64,000 nucleotides of DNA from Syncephalis fuscata. Its lineage: Eukaryota > Zoopagomycota > Zoopagomycetes > Zoopagales > Piptocephalidaceae. The first letter of the stretch is position 1; each line of letters opens with the position of its first letter. A model generated the notes under the pieces. It had not been told where the DNA came from. It saw nothing but the letters and a program-made list of their open reading frames with translations, and searched no databases. The stretch is taken from assembly GCA_025786725.1 (NCBI GenBank), contig JAHLTZ010000003.1:806001-870000 (forward strand), in the 5' to 3' direction. Below are positions 17,501 to 28,380 of this stretch, piece after piece. The translations under genes were made by a program, and so were the position numbers.

Positions 17501-20252
17501 GAGACAATTCATCCACGTGCTATGGTATTGGCATCAGTGGCCGAGAGATTGGATAGGTACAATATTTATATTTACATGATTGACTATTAATGCGTATTCT
17601 ATAATAGTCGGGACTATTTGGCCGCCTTTATCGATTGTCGTCGTCATCGAGTCGATACCAATGTATTGCATGTACGTCATCCTCAACAATTTATAAAAGA
17701 TTTGGGCGAATTTGTAAAACAATTGGAACAAGTTGATTATTTGAATTTATTCATGTCAAATCTAAAGTAAGCAACTATTATTTATATTATTCATATTGAA
17801 TATTAATAGTGTTTAATGCAATACTATGAATATTAGACCGAATTTAAATGATCCAATGCCCATGTCACCTGATGCTATTGCTACAACAGCCATGTAAGCG
17901 ATTATTCTTGTAGAATGTCGTAATACTATATTAGAGTATAATAGCTAATTATATGATTAGTGTTAATTCGGTTAATGATATTTGTGAAGCTATGATTGAG
18001 CATCTAACTCAATTAGATGAACAAAAGTAAGTCACTAGATGGAACAGTTTAATGATTATATTGTTCTTACAGTGTATTAGATATCTACAAACAATATTAA
18101 TCAGTTATATTCGTAAAGATCCTACCGATATTGTAGGTGCTTTATCGGTGATTCGACAATTACAGCGTAAGATTCTTTTTTAGTTAAATGTATTGACCAA
18201 CTAATTAATCGTTTAATATTATAGAACGAGGTGTTATGAATGCTGGACAATTAGGTGGCGCTATTCAATTTATTAGTGTTATGGTCGATGTGAAGCGTCT
18301 CTACGATGAAGCATTGGGCATGTATGACTTTGATCTTGTATTAATGATTGTACAGAATTCACATTTGGTAAGTATCTGGTCTTTAAACAGCAACTATTGG
18401 TTATAATAATGTATGGAATATAGGATCCTCGTGAACATATACCATTCTTGAACGAGTTGAAGGCATTGGCTCCATGGTATCGACGATTCCGTATTGATGA
18501 TCATTTAGGTCGACATGTTAAAGCGATGGAGAATTTATGGGCAGCCGGTAAGATATAAACTGTTATAAATAGATAGTGGCCCAATAATAGCTGATAACAA
18601 ACATAGGCGAGGATTACACGGATGAATGGGTCGCTTATGTAGCAAAATACCAGCTATTTGAATCGGCTTGTAATGTTGCAGCATCTAATCCATTAAAATT
18701 AAAAGTAAGTATGGTATAGTGTAGTTAATAGTATCTAATGCCATTTATTCTAGTTGATTTATGGTGCACAAGCCACTTATTTGAAAGAGTCCAAGAATAT
18801 TCTAGGTGCTGCTCAAGGTAATAGAGCAGCAGTGAATGTAATATAGTATTTAATGAATGTGTAATCATTAGCCTATCAATTGGCCCACCAATTTGATCAT
18901 GCTATCGATTGTTACTTGGAGGCAAATCAATGGTGTGCCATGTTTAGTATTGCTCATCAACAAGGCTATACACGGGCACAACTAGTAACACTGGCCCGTA
19001 AATCAATAGGTAAATAGGCTATTTAATGGTAGAAATAGTATATTAATATTAATATTAATAATAATAGATAATCTGTCAAATGAACGTCGTTATAGTGATG
19101 CTGCCACTTTGGCCGATGACTATTTACAGGCAAGTAGCTAATAGAATAGAATAGATATAAATATAGTATATTAATTTATGCTTTAGGATGCTGAAATGAC
19201 GGTATCTCTGCTCATTAGTGGTGGTCAATGGATTGAGGCGGGCCGTAAGGTATGTAGCTACTTTGCTATTAAGTTTATATAGATGTATAGGTATATGTAT
19301 TTATTATTGGTTATAGGCTCGACTTCAAGGTAGAAATGATTTGATTGAAACATGTGTATTGCCAGGACTTGAAGAAGGTAATTAATAGAATAGACCAGTA
19401 ATGCTATAATTGCTTATTTTATTTATTATTAGGCGTGGATCGCTTGATTGAAGATATGGAAACAGCCGAGACACAGTTAGATAAACAATATCCACGTTTA
19501 TTAGAACTAAGAAAGGAATTTCTACAACGACCAAGTAAGTTGTTAGATTAGCGAGATATGCATATATTAATGTAGGATAAATAGTCCATTTAGATGAACC
19601 AAATGCTTTATTGGACGATGTGGAGATACAAAGTGGCAGTACAGCTTTAACGAGTCAATTCTCTCGATTTACGCTAACTACTACAACAAATACCACTCGG
19701 TAAGTGTATTATTACTATATTGTTATTATTGTTATTAATCTATGGGTATATAGATCGGGCAAGTCAAGTAGATCAAAGAAACGAGAGGATCGTAAGAAAC
19801 ATCGTGGCAAAAAGGGAACTGTTTATGAAGAACAATATTTGATGGAATCATTACAGAAACTACGTGATCGTATTGTTAAAATGAAAGGTAAATTGATTGA
19901 TGTATATATATATATATATAGATAAAGTAATAATATAACGAATTACTATATTGTTATATAGAGGAAGTTGATGGTATGATGGCCAGTTTAGTAGTTATGA
20001 GCAGATAGAACTGGCCGCCAAGTACGTTCAACCTTTGCCGCATTGATTCAACGTATGGGCGATCCTACGCTTAGTGATGATCTATTGAGTTCAAGTCGAG
20101 TCATTCCGGTAAGATTGATGAATAGCTATATACAAGAAAGACAGTATATTAATTAATGCTGTATTTATTAATGATAGCTTGATCCGTCAGAAGCTGATAA
20201 AGTAGAAAAAGAGGATAAGCAAAAGTATAGATGGCAGGCTATTCCTGTATAG
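14517..20252 (+). CDS. ELP1: Elongator complex scaffold subunit Elp1 (Iki3)
   Basis: Elp1 is the scaffold of Elongator, which adds carbonylmethyl groups to wobble uridine 34 of tRNAs. The first exon starts MKNLALLTELSHR. Near 15345-15400 stands GWGKKETQFHGSLGKQAAL, almost identical to the human protein, inside the first WD40 propeller. Roughly 25 introns follow. The C-terminal half is helical repeats, with a basic segment SGKSSRSKKREDRKKHRGKK at 19755-19810 that matches the tRNA-binding basic region of Elp1. The last exon ends at TAG 20250-20252. Single-base deletions interrupt it at 15810 (CCC read as CC), at about 15893 (a T-run) and near 19990. Correcting them gives the expected residues, so I treat the gene as functional. 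Convergent with RIT1. Confidence 0.92.
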
Positions 20253-20451
20253 TTGATACAGATTGAGCAAGCAATACAGAATGAACTTTATTTATAGTGG
20301 CGCGTGATGGAGATATCTATAGATAAACGAGTTTATTCAAGTTTATTGGTGAATAAATAGTGCATACGATATGCAGATAATAAATAAACACTTACTTGTG
20401 GCCAATACTAAGTTATATTTAATAGTTGATGTTGTATAGTTGTTTTATTTA

Positions 20452-22397
20452 CTACGATTGGATACTGATTAGTATATTATTATGTAATGAATATGGAATG
20501 GAAATATTACCTAGACGATCTTTATCTAATGTATTTACTGATAGCATACCTAATAATACAGTTTATTGTTATTTTACCGGCTATATAAACTAATAACTAT
20601 GTACCTTGTTCATTCTTGCAAAGTACAAGAATGGCTAATGCTACGCCAACGGATCGATCTTGTCCTATTTGATAGATTAATAATAGAATTAATAATGCTT
20701 TAAATTAATAACCTTTGGCACAATGTACTAAAATACGTTTACGTTATATAATTGGCTCTTTAAAAAATGCTAGCGCTTTTGGTAATGCGGCTAGTAGTTG
20801 TGACTAATCCTTTTACCCTAAGAATGTTGAGAAATAAATAGTTGGGATTGGATCGATTAGTTTCATATTCTAATTCACAACAATTGATAACAACATTAAA
20901 GTGTGACCAGCATTCAGAGGACGTCCTATATCACTAATTAGTATGTTATTGTATTATTGTATTAATTAGTAATTCAAACCATTAAAGTACTTACCACTGC
21001 GCGACTACCAATAGCTAGTAGTGTTTCACCAATAAAATCAAAATATGATTAAGAAGATGCTTTATTTATTTCAGCAATCACTTTGGTGTATTTCTATACT
21101 GCTTCATTAATAGCCGTACTTATTCTGCAAGCTTGAAGTGTGGTGCATTTAATAAAAGTTCTCGGTATTGCCAAAATACATTTGCCTCTAATCCCTATAC
21201 ATATATAAAATTATATATGTATATTGAATCTAGTTTACTTGCCATTGACCATAGTTCTGCATTATCAGCTGCTCCTTAAATGTATATATAATCATTTGAT
21301 CTACATGCTGTACTCTTGTACCGTTGGTACAGCTCCATGCTGTAACGCATATAACTGGATAAATGGAGCATCGTTATATGTAGGCGGATCATTATTCCAC
21401 AAACGTGATTGAGGTGTCAGCCAAATAGGACGCAATGGTTTACGTATAATATTTTGTAAATAATTGAAATCTACGTCATTACTTGCCAACTATTAAATAA
21501 ATAGATTAATTGTTGTTGTTGTTAGTATTGTTACTTGCCTATAAAATTTCAACAAAACTAGGCAATCGCTGTTTAATTCGATCATGTTCTGATCGTGTCA
21601 CTATTGATGGCAGTGTCGATAATGCATAATGTTGACTAATACTTTCATTTTCATTATTACAAATGATAACATTATTGGATATACTATCACTATGGCTATC
21701 ACTATCGCCATGTCGTGCATGAAAGCCGTGTGTATTTATCGTTTTTAGTTGTGGTGCATATAAAACGATTAATAGTTGCACACCAAATAGGTACTGTCTT
21801 TGCCAATGCATCTGAAATACGTTTACCACCTCGTGTGGAATCAATTAACAAACATTTACAATAGTTATTAATTATACCAATGTGCTAATACCATTTGTAA
21901 TACTTACCCGCCATATTTACCAATTAATGGAAGAATATGAAAGTTGGCGCGACGTAATAAAAAACACCATTTGCCATGATGTTCATCAGTTGATTTGCAA
22001 TAAGCACTGGCCGTTTTCTAATTCATGAATACAGGTTACTTATTGGCAATTGAATAGTATGGTATTTTATTTCTTCTACTACCTTATCAGAAGGTACATA
22101 CCACAAACCACAGTGTTTATTAGCTATATTTACGATATAGTTAATTAATGAATCAATTACATATTGGATACGTGCCAATAATGGGTAAAGTTGGAAATAA
22201 TTCCGCCAACTCTGCCACAAACTTGGCATCATGGTCAATCGAGTGAAGTCGATGATAACTTTAAAATAAAAAATGTAAATGCAATAATCAATGTGTAAAT
22301 ATTATATTTATAACTATAATTAATGACTTGTCTTTAATACTAACATGGATCGATAGATCTTTCGTATATTATCGGTTATTTGTTAATAAGACTGCAT
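20452..22397 (-). pseudogene. RIT1: Initiator tRNA A64 2'-O-ribosylphosphate transferase (RIT1), decayed
   Basis: Rit1 modifies A64 of initiator tRNA-Met so that it is excluded from elongation; it occurs in fungi and plants. Recognisable in order on the minus strand are IRKIYRSM and HRLHSIDHDAKFVAEL, then HCGLWYVPSDK (about 22090), SAYCKSTDEHHGKWCFLLRR (about 21960), LIDSTRGGKR with TVPIWCATINR (about 21800), PLRPIWLTPQSRLW (about 21440), and a phosphatase-like loop HCAKGQDRSVGVALAIL (about 20630-20730). Defects are more numerous than in neighbours: a stop codon just after the best ATG, a stop near 21098, a missing AG acceptor near 21850, and frameshifts near 21780, 21100 and 20800. Some may be assembly errors, but the density suggests real decay. 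The 3' boundary is uncertain. Confidence 0.75.
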
Positions 22398-22543
22398 AAT
22401 ATAGTGTTTACTATCAATTCACTGCTTCTAGCTTTTGTTTAATAAGTAGCGTGAATTATGTGTTATGTATACGTAGGAAAAGAAAAAAGAAATAACGAAT
22501 TAGAATGATTGTACTTTTTCTACGCTTTTACAACATACTACTC
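22398..22543. promoter_or_regulatory. Divergent promoter of RIT1 and TFIIIC tau95
   Basis: Only about 146 bp separate the proposed RIT1 ATG from the TFIIIC subunit ATG, so both must share this spacer. It is AT-rich with an AAAAGAAAAAAGAAA tract at about 22479-22493. No specific binding site is recognised. Confidence 0.4.
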
Positions 22544-25213
22544 ATGTCAGCTAATAATAAGACTACAGTAAATGAGGCGGCAACGAGCTCTAATGCCACT
22601 CAACTGCACGGACAATTACCGTCGACCGAGCTGTTTTCTATAGAATATCCAGGTTATGTACGTAACACGGATAAAGTATTAGAGACACTAGGCGGTATCG
22701 ATACAGTAACTCGAGTAAGTAAAAGTAGTCTTTGTAGGCATAATGACCTTACATTGGCCATGACTATTCGTGCTACTAAATAACCACCTTAACTACTTAG
22801 AATATGCGTAATATTATGGCTGACCAGTCAAATATTCGTCAACCGTTAAATATGCGACCCAATGACCTGTTCTCTATTCCTATCCAAGGTGACTATGTAT
22901 CAACACCGAAGCTATTATTACGCGTTCGACGAAAGAAAAAGCCACAACAACAAGAGGATACTGTAAACGGAGCAGGAGAAGCAGTAGCAATGGATACAGA
23001 TATGGATCGTTGTAATAATAAGACAACACCAGAATTTGAAGCAACTATAGTAGGACGTGTTAAACAAACATGTCGATTTAGAGGCAAGTTAATCCAGGCT
23101 AGAATTATTTAACATCTAATTATTATTAATAGCCATGTCTGATTTTCAGTATATGGCAGATAATAATCATCCAATTACTCATCTTTGTCAAGCTATGCGT
23201 AATGATGATGGTAAATATTATTAGTTAATTAACTAGATATATACTACGTATTAACGATACTGATTTTATTGTAATAGTAACAGCCATGCGTAATTTTAAT
23301 TTTAAATTTGCAAATGAAATGAATTCAACGCATATTGGTATACCACCACCTTTTTTCTCTCGTATTGAGGTAGGTGAACGTTTGATTCGATGGCTGCATT
23401 GTAAATACCGACTTATTATGGTATACGCATAATTATACCTATAGACACCTATAAACTATGGGTAAGTATATGAGTAGTATTGGTTATTGATACAAATATC
23501 TAATGACTATATACCTATATTAGATTTCGTCAACTTATCTATGTTAATGATAAGGAGAGTAGTACGCGTCCTGGAACAAATGTACGTACTAGTTTGACTA
23601 TAGTGTCTACATTATTATTGATTGATCCATTTATATTGAATAGGTAGCAGGTGTTGGTAAACGGTATACTCGTTGGCAGAACTCTTATTCAAAAACCCAT
23701 GTTATTCAGTACACTGCAGCCTATATCCTTTATACGGTATAATACAGCCGACTAACTAAACTATTATTCTTGACAAATATACACCTATTCCTGATAGGCC
23801 CGATGAGGAAGTAGTTAAATCAGCTGCTGATATTGATAAATCATTATTGGATAGAGCAGAGCAGGTAATAACTTGATATTATATATTTACAGTATTAATA
23901 TTAATAATAATAATAAGTAGTTATTTAAAGAACGGCCTATTTGGACTTCACGTAGTATTCATTGTGTTCTTAATGATGCGACACGAGAAGATATGCGAGT
24001 GTCAGTAGTTACACTATATTTTATATTTAATTATTAATAATATTAATAATAATAATAGTATATTGCGTTATAATGGCTATGTCATGATGAGAGGACCGTG
24101 GCGTGGTTGTTATATTCGCCTAGGTTATGATCCAAGAATAGATAAAGAAGCACGCAAGTAAGCAAAAGTTATTTACAATAATAGTAATAAATTAAACAAT
24201 ATATACATGTATAGATATCAATTATTAGATACACGTCCTAAAGCATCAGCAGCTGATCAAGCACAGAAAAACACTCATGCTATTCGATTAAACACTATAG
24301 GCCGTTTACCTGCCAATTCATTAACAGCAACTATGAATAGAAATACTAATGGACAGACACCAGGGTAATTGTTGATTGGTATACATATTATTTATTAACA
24401 AAAGTACTTATTAGACAACCACCGGTATTTGATGGTAAACATGATGTTTCAGGCATTATTAGTTGGCAATACTGTGATATTACCGATCAAGGTATTCGTA
24501 AAATATTAGATGCAGAGACTGCTGTGGCATCTAAATGTGATGTAAGTTATACGGACTATTATTACTAATGCTTTGATTAATAAGTATATTTATATAGGAA
24601 CGGAATGGCTGGTATAGAGCAGAGGCAATTTCTGGGATTCGAAGACTTTATCGACTTAAACGTCAAGCAATACGTCTAGGTAAAGATGCCAATGCTGAAG
24701 AAGAAGAATCAATTATTATAGAAGTATTAGCCGCTTTACAATATGGAGATGCTATTATGGAACTGAAGTATTCTCTCCACTCCATTCCATTCTGAAGTAG
24801 CGACATTAACAGCATCAGTAGCACTAGTAGATGATCAATTGTCAGCAACATCATCACTACCACCATTACAAAAAATGGATGCCAAGGTTAGTTAGTAAAC
24901 CACATATTTAATTTATAATATTTAATTATTATTATTATTGTTGTTGTTGTTATGTCATTAGATGGACGCATTAATGCAAAATCTTACACAGGCATTAGGT
25001 AGTGATAGCCAGTCAATGACTACTACGACGGATATGACACTGAACACTGATCAACAACAGTATTATAACAATATGTCAGGTTTATTCTCTGATGCCGATG
25101 AATTTGAAGGTATATTCGGTGATTCTTTAGATGAATTGGACGAAGAAGAAGAAGGTGAAGGTGAAGACGAAGAAGACGAAGAAGAAGACGAAGAAGAAGA
25201 AGAAGAAGAGTAG
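22544..25213 (+). CDS. TFC1: TFIIIC tau95 subunit (Tfc1/Sfc1/GTF3C5)
   Basis: This subunit of TFIIIC binds the A box of tRNA genes and helps recruit RNA polymerase III. The first exon holds LFSIEYPGYVRNTDKVLETL and GG(I)D, the classical N-terminus of tau95. LLLRVRRKKK follows, then a DFQYMAD segment, IPPPFFSRIE, KERPIWTSRSI and GPWRGCYIRLGYDPR (about 24095-24135), which is the most diagnostic motif. The C-terminus is a long Asp/Glu tail (25138-25210), as in yeast and human relatives. About ten introns. One uses a GC donor (AGAG|GCAAGT at about 23083); the downstream exon beginning CCATGTCTGATTTTC keeps the frame. A single-base frameshift is needed near 24770. An upstream ATG at 22505 is in frame, but family alignment favours 22544. 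Confidence 0.9.
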
Positions 25214-25469
25214 ATGTTAAATGACGCGTTATTACAAATATTAGTATTCAATTAACCGTGACAAGTATTAACAAATTGACAGTTTATAATAAAACTACAT
25301 AAATAATTAATGTGGGTGTGAACATGCATTGATTGGTTAAATGAAAAAGATTTTGCGCTCTCTTTTTCAGCTATTCGTTTGGCGCATTCAACGAGGAGTT
25401 CCTTCTCTTTCCGTTGCTCAACGTACATACACGTTTAAATAGCGGCATCTATTCTTTGCAAGATCTACC

Positions 25470-25859
25470 ATGGCCCACGATCAAGTCTGGTTCTCTCGTC
25501 CCCGCCGTTACGGCAAGGGTTCTCGCCAATGGTAAGTAATGAACTAGTTGAATAGAGCCAAAACAGCTAGTAGTTGTGGTGGTGGTGGATCCAACAAACA
25601 TGCATACTTATCAATTACTTTGTATATAGCCGTGTGTGCACTCACCACCAAGGTCTTATCCGCAAGTACGGTTTGGATGTATGCCGTCAGTGCTTCCGTG
25701 AATACGCCAAGGACATCGGCTTCATCAAGGTAAGCAATATAGACACGCATATACGCGTAGATAATAGACGTGTCTACATATATACATACACACACATATA
25801 ATATATAATACACGATACTAATTACTCTCTACACCTCTATTACACTATAGTTCCGATAA
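25470..25859 (+). CDS. RPS29: 40S ribosomal protein S29 (uS14)
   Basis: A small-subunit zinc-ribbon ribosomal protein near the mRNA channel. Three exons (25470-25531, 25630-25729, 25851-25859) encode 56 residues, the normal length for the family. The start is [20 protein letters not shown]. The zinc ligands are CRVC, with the first Cys split across intron 1, and CRQC. It ends IKFR. The last exon contains only Phe, Arg and the stop codon. The pyrimidine tract CCTTCTCTTTCCG at 25401-25413 may belong to the 5' leader, as in many ribosomal protein genes (inference). It converges with the bZIP gene (289 bp between stops). Confidence 0.97.
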
Positions 25860-26148
25860 GCTATTGGCATTATCTTTGGAGGACGCAAAGTCAAGCAACA
25901 GCATTGAGCTGGCTGCCCGTCTCGTTTAGGTCCTAATAAACGGACATTTTAAAATTATATTTTTACCACAAGATAGAATTATTGCATATATTGAGAATTT
26001 AAACTAATTGTCTTAATAAGAATAGTAATAATAGTATAATAATAGTATAATAATAATAATAGATGAAAACTTAATAGAACGGATACAAATACGACGTATA
26101 GATCGATATCCGGACATTCATATCAAACAATTTGGTAGTACTTTTAGC

Positions 26149-27158
26149 CTACATGCCACCATTTCGTGCACTCATACGCAATGATGCCATAGTATCGGTC
26201 ATCATGGTTGCTGTGTTATTATTATGGTTATTATTGAATAACCCACTTGTCTTGACATATTGTTGAATAACTATATATATATATATAATAAGTATTATTA
26301 ATTAGAACTATAGATAAGTAATGGACTGCTACTCATAGTCATCATTATATAGAACATTACACGCTTACCATTACAATCACAATCCTGATGGGCCAACTAT
26401 AATGAATGAATGAATGAATAATTAAATTTTATTAATATTTAAATGGATTACTACTTACCATTTGATTTTTTAATTGAATAGCTTCTTCCTTAAGTTGGCT
26501 TACCAATAACTGAAGTGCTTTGTTACGTTTGGTAACCTCTTCTGACTTGGTCTCTAATTCCTGCATCCATACCTTTCTCTTTTGACGACACTTGAAAGCT
26601 ATAAACAATAGATTAAGGATTTAATACTTAATTTTACATTTTAACTTACCAGCGACACGGTTACGTTCAAGGAACTTCTGTCGCTTACCGACATTGTCTC
26701 CATCGTCGTCATCGTCATCGTCTTCATCTTCATCATGAAAACTGCTATTATTGTTGCTCTTATTGCTTTTATTATTCACATCGCTATTGTTTGATTGCAT
26801 ATCGTAGCTACCATCGGTGGCATGGTTATTATTGGTCTTGTTTCGAACAGGTGACGGTGAGCGTGCGCGTTTCAATAATTTGTCCGATGGCGGCTGTACC
26901 TGAGCTGGATTAACAGCAGTAAATACTGGAGGCTGCCAGTTTGTCATTGTCTAAGAAGTATTGGTAGATAGATAGATAGATATACTATTAGTATAGTAAT
27001 GGCCAACTTTTCCTTGTCTTGTTCATTACCTGTTGCATAGATAGTGTTACCGTACTATCTGTAACACCAGTAACAGCAGCGACTACAGCAGCAGCAGCAG
27101 CCGCGGCCTCTTCATTGCTACGACGAAAACTCGCGTCAAAGGGATTAACCTCGGCCAT
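26149..27158 (-). CDS. Atf1/CREB-like bZIP transcription factor
   Basis: A nuclear DNA-binding protein of the Atf1/ATF2 class, which typically recognises CRE-like sites in stress responses. Five exons (27158-27030, 26950-26650, 26598-26459, 26396-26369, 26270-26149) join in frame. The N-terminus has an Ala-run; the middle has an Asn/Ser-rich part and a Glu/Asp acidic run; then KRQKFLERNRVAAFKCRQKR forms the basic region, followed by a leucine zipper (about 26560-26470) and LAHQDCDCN, the short motif that follows the zipper in fungal Atf1 relatives. An Asn-rich tail ends at TAG 26149-26151. No frameshift. An ATG four codons upstream (27170) is equally possible. It is divergent from TCTP. Confidence 0.9.
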
Positions 27159-27533
27159 TATAGTACACACACAGTAGAATAGTTTACTGTGTTTATGAAT
27201 ATCGTATAAGACTGACGAATGCTATAATGATGATGACGAATAAAAACGTATAATATCGTCAGTAGATAAGACAGGTATGTATGTGTTAAAGAAGAAGATA
27301 AAGAGTCAAGGAGAATGAGTTTGTTCGTATGACTGATAAAGTAATATGGTTTATTAAGTGTGTGAATGTAAATATGCATCGGTATTAGAACACTCAGTGT
27401 AGAATCAATTACACACCCAGACACACAGAAAGTGAATAAGTGACCATCAATTGTAATGATGGACCTCGCCTTTCTTCCCGTCTACAGTTGACAGTACGTT
27501 TCGGTTTCACTTTGACGCTGACCATCTATCACC
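27159..27533. promoter_or_regulatory. Divergent promoter of the bZIP gene and TCTP
   Basis: A 375-bp spacer between two start codons on opposite strands. Close to the TCTP ATG stands a pyrimidine-rich run (CGCCTTTCTTCCCGTC at about 27468-27483) that could form a 5' TOP-like leader, as is common for TCTP and ribosomal protein genes in other organisms. This is an inference from composition only. Confidence 0.35.
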
Positions 27534-28271
27534 ATGTTGCTCTACGAAGATATCATCAGCGGTAAGTAGAGATACGTAGATGGATGGATGGATATCCAGA
27601 TGGATTGCTGTCTAGAATGACTATAACTAACGATGGGGCCTATTTACTACTATTGCTTATTACTATAGGCGATGAAATGTTCAGCGATGCCTTCCCTATG
27701 AAGGAGATCGACGACATTGTCTATGAAGTCGACTGTGCCGTAAGTAGATGAGATAGAGACAGTGATGGTGGCAGTATAACTGCAATATACACTACGCTCT
27801 ACTTATTAGAGATATAGTACTAATAATATATATATATGCATATACTATTGTATGGTATAGATGATGGCCGTTGGCGGTGATGGTGACATTGATATCGGTG
27901 CCAACCCATCGGCTGAAGAGGCCCCAGAGGAGTTGGAGGCTTCCAATGTTGAGACAGTCAACAACGTTATCCACTCTTTCCGTCTACAGAGCACGAGCTT
28001 TGACAAGAAGAGCTTCTTGACCTACTTGAAGTCCTACATGAAGGCCATCAAGACTAAGTTGCAAGAATCCAACCCAGACCGTGTGGATGAGTTCGCAAGC
28101 AAGGCTCAAGACTTTGCCAAGAAGCTTATTGGCAACTTCAAGGACTACGAATTCTACACCGGCGAATCCATGAACCCAGAAGGCATGGTTGCTCTACTTA
28201 ACTATCGTGAGGATGGTGTTACACCATATTTCACCTTCTTCAAGGATGGTCTTAAGGTTGTGAAATTGTAA
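27534..28271 (+). CDS. TCTP: Translationally controlled tumour protein (TCTP)
   Basis: A small abundant cytosolic protein connected with translation, microtubules and TOR signalling. Three exons (27534-27561, 27669-27739, 27861-28271) join in frame to give about 169 residues, the usual family length. Exon 1 is MLLYEDIISG. Exon 2 ends VYEVDCA. Exon 3 carries the acidic loop, SFDKKSFLTYLKSYMKAIK, and the C-terminal signature FYTGESMNPEGMVALLNYRE, ending KDGLKVVKL. No frameshift. Codon use looks more biased and GC-richer than in neighbouring genes, consistent with high expression. It converges with MED23, 109 bp between stops. Confidence 0.97.
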
Positions 28272-28380
28272 ATCAACTATTATTGTCCATCTGCTGTCCA
28301 GTGTTGATTTCATTGCCTCAATAAACAATTAACAAACAAAATAGGATGGTTTATTTATTGTAGATAATTTCTAAATAGGC

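Noticed and set aside
25138-25210. GAA-rich tract as an independent microsatellite
   Set aside because: It is in frame and encodes the acidic C-terminal tail expected of TFIIIC tau95.
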